The notes beneath the pieces are model-generated. The model saw only the letters and a list, made by a program, of their open reading frames with translations, made no database searches and was not told where the DNA came from. From Oscarella lobularis (Eukaryota; Porifera; Homoscleromorpha; Homosclerophorida; Oscarellidae), in NCBI RefSeq assembly GCF_947507565.1, contig NC_089187.1:1302001-1366000 (forward strand): a stretch of DNA of 64,000 nucleotides, written 5' to 3'. Of the stretch, positions 10,286 through 22,139 are shown piece by piece. The first letter of the stretch is position 1; each line of letters starts with the position of its first letter. The translations under genes were made by a program, and so were the position numbers.

Positions 10286-10964
10286 TTCGTCTTCGGCGAA
10301 AAGGCGTAGACTTGATTAAAATTTATTTATTTGAATTGCTTGTTTATAAGAATTTATGGTCGGTGACCGTTGCATTGGTTGATTGAAGGCGCATTGCGAA
10401 TTCCTCCTACAATGAAAATAGCCAAAGAAGAACCCCTGAGACGAAATCGAAATATTTAGCTCTTATCTTATGATGCACTTCAGACATCGTTGTTCGACGG
10501 CATTTGTATGACTATCCCGATCGAGAGTGCGCCGAATGAAAGGAATATCCGACGAAGTTCTCTTTCTTCCGTTCAATGCGCCTTCCTTGCTCTTCATGGG
10601 GCTCCGACATTCTGTTCACTTTCGATGCAGGCGATACGCCATGTCCTAAAACAAAATTTGGGAATATTTCGGAACGCGTAAGCAAAGAAAGACTGGGAAA
10701 GAGAATTAGTGTCGCATTGGCTCGTAGGGACCGCAATGCGTCCATGCTCAATTGTAAGAAACTTAAATTAAGTCTCTTACCTTCTGTTCCGGGTGAGTTT
10801 GATGTTCTGCGAGTTCGTTTCGGCCCCTGTTTTCGCCTCCTGACTGAAAATGGAATTGGAAGCCCGTATATGTGCGGCCCGGATGCAAACATATGTGGTA
10901 GGTACAAAGACACTTACTATATGCCATTTCTTTTCGTATGCAGTTTATGTATATAATATATATA
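10286..10964 (+). other. Unassigned; possible coding exon 10,576-10,950
   Basis: A 126-codon plus frame (10,576-10,956) has evenly mixed residues and a GGTAGG splice-donor-like site near 10,897, but I see no known motif. It ends close to the predicted 3' end of Helitron 2. It may be an exon of a gene disrupted by that Helitron, or chance. Confidence 0.2.
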
Positions 10965-13900
10965 TTAGTCAGTTCATATTGCTTAAAGCAAGTTCATTTT
11001 TGACAATTCATTCTAAGAAAAGACTTCTTGATAGACAACGTTGCGAACGGGCGTCTCTTCCGACGGTAAGTATAGGTAGAGATTTCTTTTCGCTGATACG
11101 CGGCTGCAGGCTACGTAGAACTGACCATGACTGAAACATTGTTGACGAAGATGAACGCCCGTCACCCTAAGTGTTTGTCCTTGTGACTTATTTATAGTCA
11201 TTGCAAAAGCGAGCTTGACGGGAAATTGCAATCGTGAAAATTGAAATGGAATCGCAGCGTCGGATGGTATCAATGGTATTTTTGGTAAAAAGAATTGCTG
11301 TCCTTTGAGAGGTCCAGTCGCAATGATAGTTTCCAAGCAGCGTTCCATAGCTTTAACTAAAATTAGTCGTGTTCCATTAGCGATTCCAGGAGAGATTACG
11401 CAGAACTATATTAGTGGAACACCAATTTTAACTTGAAGCAGGTGAGGAGGCAGTCCGGAAGGCTTCAAGGAGTTGAGAACTTCGGTGGGATAAATGACTG
11501 AATTTTCTTCGTGTCGAACAGTGTCGATCGATTGATAGGTGACGGCATCACCCGGAATTCTCTGAAGTATAAGATGGTTTACTTCGTCTACTGTATCGTT
11601 ATGCGGAGCGAGAATGCTTCGTTCAATTAGCCATTGTACATTCGTAAAGTTGTCTGATATGTTGGGATACACGCTTTTGATGAAGTCATCGAGTTCTGCT
11701 ATTTTGACAGCAAGATCTTCCGGTAGAATGATGTCGTGATTTGTTTCCGGAATAGTCGGCACTTCTCCATTGCCTATCCGAAGAAGTTGCAAAAAAGTTC
11801 AGCATTTGCTTCGTTGTTCCTCAGGACTCTCATATTTGTAGTGAGACTATATGTCTCCACTTTATGCCATAAATGAGATTGACGGATGCATGCTTGTACC
11901 TCTTTTGGTCTATTCCCTCCGTGAACGATAGTTAGGGTCTGACGAAAATCACCGGATAAAATTACAAAAATTCCACCAAATATGGTTGGGGATTTTCGTA
12001 AGTCCTGAAGCGTGCGATCAAGAGCTTCAAGAGCCTTTTTGTCAATCATTGTCGCCTCATCCCAAAATATAGCTTTGCAATCGCGAAGCAGTTCAGCTGT
12101 TGTAGAATTGGCTTTGATGTTGCATGTAGGTGTTTCGTTGGTGTGCAAGTTGAGCGGTATTTTGAATGTGGAATGAGCTGTTCGTCCGTTTGCCAGAAGT
12201 TGATCTGCAATTCCAGTTGAAGCGACCGCCAGTGCTACCTTCCTTTCAGAGCGAAGTTTTGCGAGAGCTATGTTAATCAAGTAAGTCTTCCCAGTTCCAC
12301 CAGGGGCGTCAATGAACAGAAAACTCCCATCTCCATTATTGACTGCTGTAATAATTCGATCGTAAATTTGCCTTTGATCGTCCATCAGCGTAGGCTCTTT
12401 CTCTCTGACATAATTTTCTAACGCTGGGATATTGTACGACGTCTCGAGCAATCCCTCTGAAGGCGAAGTGGTACGACTATTGACAGATGGCAAGCCATAA
12501 TCGGAAAGATGATGACCGCAAATGCGATAGATAAAATCTTCCAAGTGACCCAAGGCTTCGTTGTACATAGCGGGGGTAAAGGTCGTGTCCATCTGTCGAG
12601 TTATTTGACGCATGCGGTAGAGAATATCGTTTGTCATAAAATCTTTATTAGCGTCCCAAAGTTTTAGTGGCTCTGACGGGTTGCAAGAAGTTAGCAATAC
12701 AGCGAAAAGGTGTCGCATGGAGTAAGGTGATGCAGACACAGAAGCCTCTTCCATGCAGCGTCTCCAGTGGGAATCGTCTTGTAAAAGGCCGTGCGCGAGG
12801 CAGGCATCGCGAAAAGTGTCTTTCACTTGGCCGTTGACACTTCGAAGGTCAAGGAAAAACGTGCAGTTGAATCGATGGTGCAAAAGGAGACGAACATAAA
12901 AGCACTCTGTCTGCTTTGGGCTGACAGCGTGAATTCGTCCAATAACAGCCGATTGCTTAAAATTGGTCAACCTCCCATCATGCAATTGAACGGACTTGCC
13001 AGTTTTGCGAGGCTTCCACGTCTTTGTTGTGTTTTCAGAAATGAAATACTCCGGAACGGATCTATATGGTAAATGCTGGATAAATTATTCATCGGCACTT
13101 CTCACTTCGTTGTCCGCTGACTGATATTTCAAACATAATTTAAAATAGGCTGTTAATGTTGCATCGGGCGGCGATGCGGCTATCTCAGAGGCATTTTCTT
13201 CTGTGAAGAGAACTCGTTGTCCGTTAGGAAGATGAACTTGCAGTTGGACAACTGAAGGATATCGGTCGTGGATTGAAAATCCGAAAATTCGCCAACACGC
13301 CTCACTGCAGCTAATGTATCGTGCTGCTTGGTAGAGCGATACTTCGTCGTTGGGACTTATGCCTTGCAGAACAAATGATGCCATGTCGCATCCTTTCATA
13401 AGATACTTGATGACGTACTGTATGACTCTTATGCTGTTGCACACCTCCACATTGAGATGGCAGTTAAACGCGTCGCAGAGGTACGGAGAATATGGCACGA
13501 CCCATCTGTTGTCCATAACAACGGTACGCCCGTTAACAATTTTAGTGCAGGTATGACCGCCTTGTCCAGGACTGCGCCGACGGTAGAGTGGGTAACCATC
13601 ATTACAACAAACCGTCTCTTGAGAGAAATCTTTTGGAAAATCCTTTTTGCATCTATTATCCTCCATGCAAGAACAGGAAGGATTCGTTTCTCCGCACGGT
13701 CCATGCATCATGTGTGTGACAACAATATCATGCAAACGGAGATTGCTGTCCTTGTTAGGAATTTCCGCCAAAATAATAGCGTCAATCTCGTCCGGCATTA
13801 GCGGACTTGCCAGCCAAAGTAAAATGTGAGCATGAGGAAGTCCTCGCTTTTGCCATTCGATCGTAGAGACGTGAGCTGACACTTTTCCACATATGCACTC

Positions 13901-15760
13901 CTTTGTCAAAACATTTGAAAGAGCTTCTTTCTTTAAATGGAAAACGCGGGCAACGATATCGGGTCGATCGTTCGCTTGCTGGCGATGGAAGAGTTCTTGC
14001 TGTATCTCCGGCCACTTTGGGGGTTACAGGTCATGGTAATAAGAAGCGATGGTTTGCCAAATTTCCGAACGTATGACATTGCATCTTGAGTTCGTTGATG
14101 CATGTAACGCGGTCCGCCGCTGAAGTACGAAGGTAGTACTACTTTTTGCCCAACGTCGCGAGGATCAGCGTTGTCGGTGAGTAGAGCATCAGCAAAATTC
14201 GAATACGTCTCAGCTCGTAACTCTTTCTGATGGTATCGCACGAAATTTAGTCGATCAGTTTCGATCTTGACGTACATGTCTACGACATATTGCTGCATAG
14301 CTCGTCTGCACCGAAGTAGCGTGTTGAAATCCGGTTGACGACGGACCATCAACCGGTAGGCGTAGAATTTCATAGGGGTGACTTTCTCTCCAACGGGCGA
14401 CGGTTGCGCTAAAGAGAATCCGTCTTCTCCGCGTGGAAAGAGAATAGGGTATTGCAGTGGATCGTAGCTGCGGTGAGTCTCAGAGATCTTTCTAAGGTTG
14501 TTATCTTGTGTTCTGAGGACGATATCTCGTTTCCCATTTTGTTCTCCTACCAATAACACTGCGACTTCGTTGCAGGACGGAACGTTGTATCTACGGGCGT
14601 GTTGACGACTCGGTCGTTTTTTAGCGTCAATGACGACCTTGTAACTTTCGCTGTCTTGAGAAACAAACTCCTGAGCTTGTTTTAGGCTGCGAATATACGA
14701 ATTGTTTTCATTCGCTGGAGATCGGAAACAATTCTTTAATTTAGACCCGGAACAGCGGTGGTCCTTGTAGCAACTTCCTCATTTTCATCGCCCAAGAAGT
14801 AGATTTGAACAAATTGCGCTTTTCTATCAGCCTCAGGAGTTAGACTTCCAATCAAATGATAAACACTTCCTTGAATTTGAAAGCACGGATTCCACCCCCC
14901 GCTCCGGGTCTTCTTTCTTTGCATCCCATAGACGTCATCTGAAATGCGGAATTGTAAGAACGGATGTTCATCAGGAAATGAACCGAATCTGGCGTTTGTC
15001 CTAGAAGCAAGTCGTCGAGAGGAGCAGGTGGTCGTTCGATAACTGGAAGAGCTATCTTTCCATTGTTGCAGCATAGGCTAAGCGACTCGCCTGGCCACCG
15101 AAGAGAATTTCAGTAGTGACACCGTAGGCTCATTGCGCCAATGTCGTTTGGGGTTGGTCTAATTTCGTTGTACCTAAAAGCCATCGGTAAATGCCTGGTA
15201 CTTCTCAGAGCCGGACCCGGCGACGTCGATGGGTTCGATGACAACGTCAGCGACGACAATGTGGGCGACCACGGTCGACACGATAGCGCCCCCGGCGGTG
15301 GCAACGTAAGCGGAATCGTTTGCTCCAACGACAGGGTCTGCGAGGAAGACGAACATGACTCTAGTTCAGAGAACGTTTCGAGAGGAGTCTGTTCATCTGA
15401 AGACGGTAAAGGGAGCAGGCTCTGCGAGGAGCATGGCTCAAGGTCCGACAACGTTTCGAGCAGAGGTTCTACATCAGAGTCGGACAACGTTTTGAGAAGA
15501 GGTTCTCCATCAGAGTCGGACAACGTTTCGAGAGGGAGTTGCTCATCCGAAGACCCGATCTGCGAAAGAGAACATGATTCAAGGTCGGACGGTGGTTCGA
15601 CAGGAGGTCGCCCATCTGACGGTTTCTGCCTCTTCTTTCGTTTATGGAGATCAGATCGCGTGGAGAAGAGATGACGCTTCCTTCTCGGCATATAGAGCGA
15701 GAGCGAGTTATAAGCTGCGAGCGAGCCAGAGAAAGCGCTACGAATGGCAAAGCTACACAA
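10965..15760 (-). mobile_element. Helitron 2, near full length, frameshifted
   Basis: A minus-strand Rep/helicase runs from an N-terminus at 15,692 to a stop at 11,013. Just past the stop, the minus strand reads a short inverted repeat (TTGCTTTAAGCAA), then ten bases, then CTAA followed by T at 10,965. This fits the Helitron 3' terminus (hairpin then CTRR, inserted 5' to T). The 5' terminus (TC) was not identified; the right coordinate is approximate. The long coding blocks are intact between about five frame changes, so decay is recent relative to Helitron 1. Confidence 0.8.
11013..15692 (-). pseudogene. Helitron 2 Rep-Pif1 helicase (RepHel), frameshifted
   Basis: Blocks in order on the minus strand begin with a basic, Ser/Pro/Glu-repeat N-terminus from 15,692. 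Next is a zinc-finger-like region (15.12-14.74 kb) and the Helitron-like N-terminal domain (14.70-14.02 kb; RYMHQRTQDAMSYVRKFG). Then comes the HUH nuclease motif PHAHILLW near 13,837 and the two-tyrosine motif YVIKYLMKG near 13,415. The Pif1-like helicase follows, with Walker A DAPGGTGKT at 12,284-12,310, Walker B FWDEATM, ILSGDFRQ, and at the C-terminus NKSQGQT and YVACSR. Frame changes lie near 15.1, 14.02, 13.08, 11.79 and 11.35-11.40 kb. All catalytic motifs needed for rolling-circle transposition are present, but the gene as read is broken. Confidence 0.88.
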
Positions 15761-16266
15761 TGGAGCCTCCTTTAGTATTGTTCGAAGAGTGTATGACGTA
15801 TTCTGAAGAACCCTGTGACGTAATAAAGATAACTTACGTGCAACAAATTTTGTGCCCTAAAAGGGAGCACCCGACCACGTTTACGGTAAGCAGGCTTTTT
15901 TCACATGCGCTATGGAAGATAGTACACCGAAAGAATGGAATTAGGCGCGTGTCGCACAGGCTGTAGTGAACGTTCGTGTCGTAACTAAATAGCCTCGCAA
16001 GCCAGTCCCTTCTCCCTGATCTCCCGTATAAACACGGTAGGGGAGAAGGGCCTGGTACTTGACTTGTCACGTGCCTCCCCCTTTTGTGGGTGTGGGTCCT
16101 CCGCTCGTTGGCGTGGCTTGTCACATGACTGATTAAATACGTAGCGTAGCACCCTCCTAACGCAATTGCCTTACCCGCGCTCTACATTGGCCAAATCGAC
16201 AATGAAATCGTCACCTTTTCAATCGGTCCTTTTCGGCTTGAAGAACGTCACGCGCGCTACTGTATC
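15761..16266. promoter_or_regulatory. Upstream region of Helitron 2 and RecQ-like gene
   Basis: The segment separates two divergent genes. It contains several CACGTG/TCACGTG E-box-like sites (about 16,064-16,074) and a short inverted repeat around 16,015-16,050 (CCCTTCTCCC... and GGGGAGAAGGG). No TATA box stands out. It may contain the 5' ends of both the Helitron and the RecQ/DUF6589 module. Confidence 0.25.
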
Positions 16267-18163
16267 ATGGCTTCGCTTCTTTGGAAAGAGAGAGCTGCTG
16301 CCGTTCTGTCGAGCGTCTTCCACCAGAAGGATTTTCGCGACGGGCAATTACAAGTTATTCAGTCGATCGTGGAGGGAAAAGATGTCGTCGTCCGAATGGG
16401 GACAAATGGTGGCAAGTCCCTCTGCTACCAGTTGCCTCCTCGACTATTTGAAGAGTCTTCCTGTTGCATCGTCATCAGCCCATTGAGTGCGCTGATGGCG
16501 GAGCAGGTTCGCCTGCTCGTATCTCCCAGCTAAAGGAATTCGAATCGTCTATTTTTCAGGTGTCTCCTAATTTCTCTGGGCTTGATAGCAACGCATTGCA
16601 TCTTACCTCCAGAGGCAGGAAAACTGTCAGACGAAACAATAGACATGTGCCAATATTGTACTTCTCGTCGATGTCATAATAATTGATTTTTACCAATTTA
16701 TATTTCTGGTAGTTTTCTTGTCTGCAGAGTGTGCTGTGAGTCCAACGTGGCTTAATTTGATGAAGAACAGAATCAGCCGTCGCTTGATTCTAATAGCCAT
16801 TGACGAAGCTCACTGTGTAGCCGAATGGTAATTAATTATTTGCACATTTGATTGTAGATATGAATCTATATCATTTTTCAGGGGCGATGATTTCAGAGTT
16901 GATTACAGAAAAATTCATTTATTGAGGCGGCATTCGTCGTGCCCAATGATAGTTCTCACAGCAACAGCTACTAAGTCTACAATGGATGCAATCTGTGAGC
17001 GGCTGGGTATTACCAGTCCGGTCTACGTACTGAGGAGCATTAATCGACCGAATTTATTTTATAGTTTTATCAATAAACGAAAAACTCATGAGGTAACATA
17101 TTTCCGCTACTGTAGTGGCAAATTTACCTAATTCCACTTACTTTCTGCAGAGGACTTTGCAGCCAATAATCGATGGACTAAAAGAAAAACGGCGTGAAAA
17201 GACCATCTTGTTTGTGAGAACAAAGGAAAAAGCCACATGCCTTTGGGATATGCTGAAAGTTCACGGTGGAGTTGGGATTCACCATTCGTCGTTGGAAGTT
17301 GGAACAAGACGGACAACAGCGGATGACTTCCGATCGGGAAAAATTACTGTCATCATATGCACAATTGGATTTGGAATGGTTAGTCTATGGAAATTAATAG
17401 GGGTCAAAAATTTGGGAATTATGGACATAGGGTATAAACATTCCTGATGTGCGTTTGGTCGTCTACTACGGTATACCTGATTTAGTAGCGCAGCTATTTC
17501 AGGTAACTTGTCATGCACAGATGATACCGTCATAATACCATGACTTAGATGTTTGGGAGAGGAGGTCGTGACGGACACCCTGCGACGTGCGTTCTGCTCT
17601 ACAGAGCTCCATCTGTGAAGGGAAAGACAGTTGACCATGAAGTCAGGCTGCTCCTCACAAAGAAATCTTGCATCCGGAAAAACTTCTGCCGCCTATTGGA
17701 CTCAACGTTTGACGAAGACTCGCAGAAAGATGAAGCCTGTTGCAGTTACTGTGACTATGATCCTGTCGATCCGAATAAGCTGTTCGTCTACAGCAAAAGA
17801 AGGCTGCCCTTGGCAACGGCACGAAAACCCAAACGAGGGAAATCGTCTATTCTTACGGGTGGAAAGACGAAAACAGCAGATTGGGAAAAGATTCATCTTG
17901 AAAAGAGGTTGGTGGACTGGAGACGAAACGAGGTTAAGGCGAGAGGATTGTCTTTCATTGGAGAAGGAGTGGCTAGCAATCAGATGTTGTCGAAATTGGT
18001 CGACATCAGCCACGAAATTGTGAACGTTACTGACGTAGAGGCACTCGGAGTTCAGGCGCGTTTCGCTCCTTCTTTATTTCAGGCGATCCGGGAGACACCT
18101 ACAAAATCAATAGAAGGGGCAGGTGCGCTTCATGACACCACCAACACTGCACCCATTTTCTAA
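16267..18163 (+). CDS. RecQ-like ATP-dependent DNA helicase, multi-exon
   Basis: Exons 16267-about 16560, 16728-16827, 16882-17092, 17151-17378, 17431-17502 and 17549-18163 join through introns of 46-58 bp (the first about 165 bp), all GT-AG. The protein has motif 0 (FRDGQLQVIQ), a variant Walker A (GTNGGKS, where RecQ proteins normally read TGGGKS), motif Ia (VISPLSALMAEQV), DEAH (IAIDEAHCVAEW) and motif III (LTATATK). It continues with RSINRPNLFYS, the second lobe (TILFVRTKEKA), motif V (GFGMGINIPDVRLVVYYG) and motif VI (FGRGGRDG). A RecQ zinc-binding cysteine set follows (KKSCIRKNFC...ACCSYC). A one-base insertion near 16,508-16,535 breaks exon 1 as read; everything after it is open. It unwinds DNA in family members. 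It ends tail to tail with the DUF6589-like gene. Confidence 0.85.
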
Positions 18164-19739
18164 AATAAAACAACGTCATCAAAATCTTGAACAACATGTC
18201 CTTCGTCACCGTCCTCGACTTCCCCTGGCTTTTGCCTCATGAGGAACTCCCTCAGCCATCCCTTCTCAACTTTGATAATGCCCTCTCGACGAGGATCGGC
18301 GAACTTCTTCCCCGCTAAGTCCCTGCTTCCTTCCTCCACGGCAATGTTGTTTTCAAGCAGGATGGCGAGCATTGCCTTCAAATCTGCGTCAGCTGACCGA
18401 ACGGAGTGCGATGAAGCCTTGCTGATGCCTAGGGTCAGTTCGCACGCTCTTCCTGCTTCCAGAAGCTCGAAAGCGACCTTGGACCCTAGGCCGAGGTGTG
18501 GCTTGGTGATGTTCGCCCCACTGTACCTCACGGTATTCTTGATTACCCTAAAATTAATACTAGCTATTTCTACTAATGAATTCTCAGCGCGGCTCACAGA
18601 TTATAGTGTTCGATCAGCTGATCGACTGGCTTCCCGTGGCCCGGTTTCCCAGCGACATTGACTGTTCGGCAGTGAGTATGAATAAAGGCGATTTCGGGGG
18701 GCCAGTCAGCTTCTAAGTTTGCCAGAAGATTAGCTGCTTCGTGGGCATAATTGACCTTGTGTCCCCGAAGCAAATGAAGCAGCCAATACCTCCACATGGT
18801 GATGATTTGTGGCCCATCCTCGTACCTAATGCAGTCTCTCAGATTGCAGTACAGGAAGCCCATGTGGAGGAAAGCCCTGTGGTAAGTGTAGACTTCATCC
18901 TCGTCAACTTCTGGAAATGTTGGGTTTTTGATAGCGATTGTTGAGTCAAATATGTCCCTCGCTGTTTCTCGTAGCCACTTTTCCTGATTTTTTTCTGGAA
19001 TATATATGGCCTCTTCCATGCTGGACACACCCAGTCGAATACAAATGGCAGCAGCCAAGTGAGCTTGAAAAGCCTAGGGAAAAAATCCCCGTTACTTATA
19101 TCAAAATCTTGCGTAGCAAAATCTGGTTGCATACATGCTGGAAAAATTCATCACAACATTGGAATTTTTTGGCATTCTTATCCACCGACTGTCTATTAAT
19201 GGCGATTGTAAATTGCTGAAGGGAACCCTTGCAACTGCCTTCACCCCAGAACGTCTGCATACATAATTTAAGGCATTCCCAGAGAAAGTGGAAGTCACCT
19301 ATTGATCTATTGTTACGAATTCCTTGGTTAGAATTTTACTATTATACCTGGGGATTCTTTCGCCCACTGAAGAGTATTGAATGGATTGGGTTCTGGAGAT
19401 CGTAGACGCTTTGCACCACGGATATTTTTGCAGGTAAGTTGATCTCCTACTATGGCCTATAATGGACAAAAGTAATATCTACCCTTTGGAGACAGGAACG
19501 TACTGTAACCTACCACGGGCATGTCATCAATATGGTCAATGTCTTTGGCAAATCTCTTCAGTATTTCAATATTGCCGTCTGTTCTGCCTTCGTTGATGTC
19601 AAGAATTTCAAGAGGAATTATCTTCGGCTTCATTGGAATTTTTTGGTGAGTCAGGCGACAGCAACAAGCTAAATGCGCCAGGGACGGAAATATTCTTGTC
19701 ATGAACCTCATGATGAAAAGTGTTCCGGTCTCGATCATA
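18160..19739 (-). CDS. DUF6589-like protein, multi-exon, N-terminus missing
   Basis: Minus-strand exons 19739-19510, 19446-19358, 19298-19135, 19073-18598 and 18547-18160 join in frame through GT-AG introns of about 50-63 bp. The result is about 448 residues with no stop. Diagnostic blocks are DDMPVVGDQLTCKNIRGAKR, GDFHFLWECLKL, YHRAFLHMGFLYCNLRDCIR, MWRYWLLHLLRGHKVNYAHE and DQLIEHYNL. These match what I recall of the DUF6589 family of sponges, cnidarians and fungi, whose function is unknown. The C-terminus is acidic (EVEDGDEGHVVQDFDD). The first exon has an acceptor before it rather than a clear start, so further 5' exons are missing, perhaps displaced by the foldback element at 19.9 kb. The stop shares bases with the stop of the RecQ-like gene. 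Intact splicing suggests it is, or recently was, functional. Confidence 0.75.
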
Positions 19740-19897
19740 CTGAATTTTATGGTAACGGGGTTAATTGTATTGGTTCAATTCCAATATTACCAAAAGGCTT
19801 TGATTTTGGGCCAGACAGAAGGGGAGCGGCACTTATAATACATGCTAGTCGAGTGGTTAAGACCCACGGCGCACAGGTGAGTAATGATCAACCAATA

Positions 19898-21220
19898 GAG
19901 GATGCCAGGCGTGATTTTAATCCAGCGCGTGCGCAATACTTGTTAGTGAGTCGAGAAAGGGGCGTGGCGCCTTTTTCTCGTTGAGGAAATGCTCAATGGC
20001 AAAAATGAAAACCAAACAGTTAGAACTAATGATTATACACCTGTTAGCAAAACGTGCGTGGCTAAGAAGTAAAATGTTGGACCGCAATTAGGTTGAAAGC
20101 GAACAGTCACGTGACCACGAGCAACGATAACTCAAAAGCAAAAGCTTAGAAAAAATCAGTCTCTACCGCTAAATATAGGTTATCACATGGCGTCGAGGGC
20201 GATACGGGATTTATCACACCGACACCCGAGGGAGTGATAATCCCCGAATCGCCCAAGAAAGCCGTGTGATAACCCACTTATATCCCGTTACTCGCGATAA
20301 AACGCGATGCAAAGTGATCGGTTTGTGTGGTGGTTCCCGTGGTGCAGTGCGTAGGTATGGGTGTTTGTAAGGTGGGTATAGACGATTCCGCCTTGCTTCT
20401 TTTTTTCTTTTTCTTTCTTTTTTTTACAGTACCGTCGGCTTCCTCCTCTTTGTAACGTTTTTAGACGTGCGCGCTTGAACCGGCGCGAGTTTGGGTCGAG
20501 AAATTGGAGCGATATCACTTCGCGCATGCCACGCTACATCGCATGCTTAAAATCGCTTCGCTGTACGACTTAGAGGGTTAGTTCACTTCTACCAAACTTC
20601 CCGAACCCTCGCGGAGGATGCAGCAGATGTAGCGGGATAAATCGCATGCAGGGGCCCCTTTTCTCAGGGATGATATATATCACCCCCTGCAGTCGTCATT
20701 GACGACGGGCGATAACCTCATATCGCCCGTCGTCAATGACGACCGCAGGGGTGATAGATCATCTCTCTCCTCCGGGATGATACGAGGTTTATCACCCCGG
20801 TCGGCGCCTTTTATCTTCCCCCGCACCGGGATATAACATAACCTTCGTTAGTAACATCTCTTTGCAAAAGAAAAAATATTTCTTTTGTATAATACAAAAA
20901 TTGTGATTCTGCCTTTTTACGTTGTTGTTTATCAATAGAAGGATATCGGTTCACACTGATATTTTTTCTAAGCTTTTACTTTCGAGTTATCGCTGTTTGT
21001 GGTCACGTGACTGTTTGCTTTCAACCTAATTGTGCTCCCGCGTTTTACTTCTTAGCCACGCACGTGTTGCGAACGGGTGCATAACAATCAGTTCTAACTC
21101 TTCGGTTTTCCTTTTTGACATCGAGCATTTCCTTGACGAGAAAAAGGCGCCACGCCCTTTTCCCGACTCACCAACGAGTAGTGCGCACGCGCTGGATTAC
21201 AATCATGCCTGGTAACCTCT
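19898..21220. mobile_element. Large foldback element with about 260-bp inverted arms
   Basis: 19,898-20,165 and 20,945-21,220 are inverted copies at roughly 85-90% identity. Both read, inward, a GAGG.T.CCAGGC end, AATCCAGCGCGTGCGCA, GGCGTGGCGCCTTTTTCTCG, TGCGTGGCTAAGAAGTAAAA and CAGTCACGTGACCAC. The 780-bp centre holds smaller palindromes: GGTTATCACA near 20,180 pairs with TGTGATAACC near 20,265, and 20,692-20,745 is a nearly perfect hairpin around CGATATGAGG. No coding frame is present. The size and long terminal inverted repeats indicate a foldback/MITE-like element. The target duplication was not resolved. Confidence 0.75.
20690..20748. repeat. Perfect short palindrome inside the foldback element
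   Basis: CGTCATTGACGACGGGCGAT is followed after a short loop (AACCTCAT) by its exact reverse complement, with CCTGC/GCAGG outer bases also pairing. The whole block can form a GC-rich hairpin at the centre of the larger foldback. Confidence 0.8.
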
Positions 21221-22135
21221 CATGGACCTGTAAAACAGGATTAAACTAATTGTCAATTGATGGGCCAGAATCGTATTAGGTAGAAGGCGGGACAGAAGAC
21301 AGCCTTGCCGTTGCGGAAACGAAAGTCCGCCGTGGATAGACGTCGATTGAATGGCTACTGGCTATAGAGGAAGAGGTGACTGCACGTACGAACGTGGCAA
21401 GATAGAAACCGCCGCACAGGATAGGACCAGACAACGACTGGAAACGTCATTGACTACCGCGTCGACTTGAAAAACCGGAGGCGGAGTTGAGGACGCGTCG
21501 TGTTGTAAGGTGCCGACAGAAAACGTGGTGGCGACACGCGGCGCGTGTTGTGTATTGTCTTGTTGTGCACTGAACTTAGATGAAAAAAGAGAAGACTGCT
21601 GCTCAATTGTTTTCAAGACGGCTTTGGCATGAGCGGCCGTGGTGATAAGCGGAGGTGTTAAACTCGGTGGCGAAGGTGTTCGAGTGTTTGTCGATATCGC
21701 GGAACGTTTTCTGGTCATACCAGCATCATGTCGCCGACGCATATCCGAAAGCCCACATCACCGTCAAAGCGATTCTCGCGAAGCTTTGTAATCTCTGCTA
21801 ACATAAAGTCGACGCCTCGTTTGAGCAATATCATTTTCATTGACACGACCAAGGAAAGGCGAGTCGTTTAACGACTACATTATGACTATTACAAGCATTA
21901 TTGATATCACAAAACTTGCATGCACATGCGAAAGCGGCTCGAGGAAAGGCAAATGCGTCACGGACAGGATTTCAACAACATCCGTAACAAAAGCGTTCGG
22001 TAAAATTCTTCGATCTAAGTCCGCTCACGCTACATAAGTGCGTTCACATGCTGTGCAGGGATAGAAAAAAAGGAATTCTTTTTTTTTGATGAATCATGAC
22101 CATTGTGGTCCAAGCACATTACAGACAGACCATTA
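21221..22135. other. Unassigned stretch between foldback element and LINE
   Basis: A 126-codon minus frame (21,742-21,362, MRRRHDAGMTRKRSAIS..) is Ser/Thr/Pro-rich and could be an N-terminal exon of the DUF6589-like gene displaced by the foldback insertion, but no motif proves it. A T9 tract lies near 22,080. Nothing else is recognised. Confidence 0.25.
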
Positions 22136-22139
22136 GACC

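Noticed and set aside
15141-15674. 177-codon plus-strand frame rich in Gly, Ser and Asp
   Set aside because: Antisense shadow of the repetitive N-terminus of the Helitron 2 Rep protein.
19800-19895. tRNA-like stretch (TAGTCGAGTGGTTAAGACC) resembling a Ser/Leu tRNA D-arm
   Set aside because: No acceptor stem, anticodon arm or T-arm with GGTTCGANTCC could be matched around it; too weak to call a tRNA or SINE.
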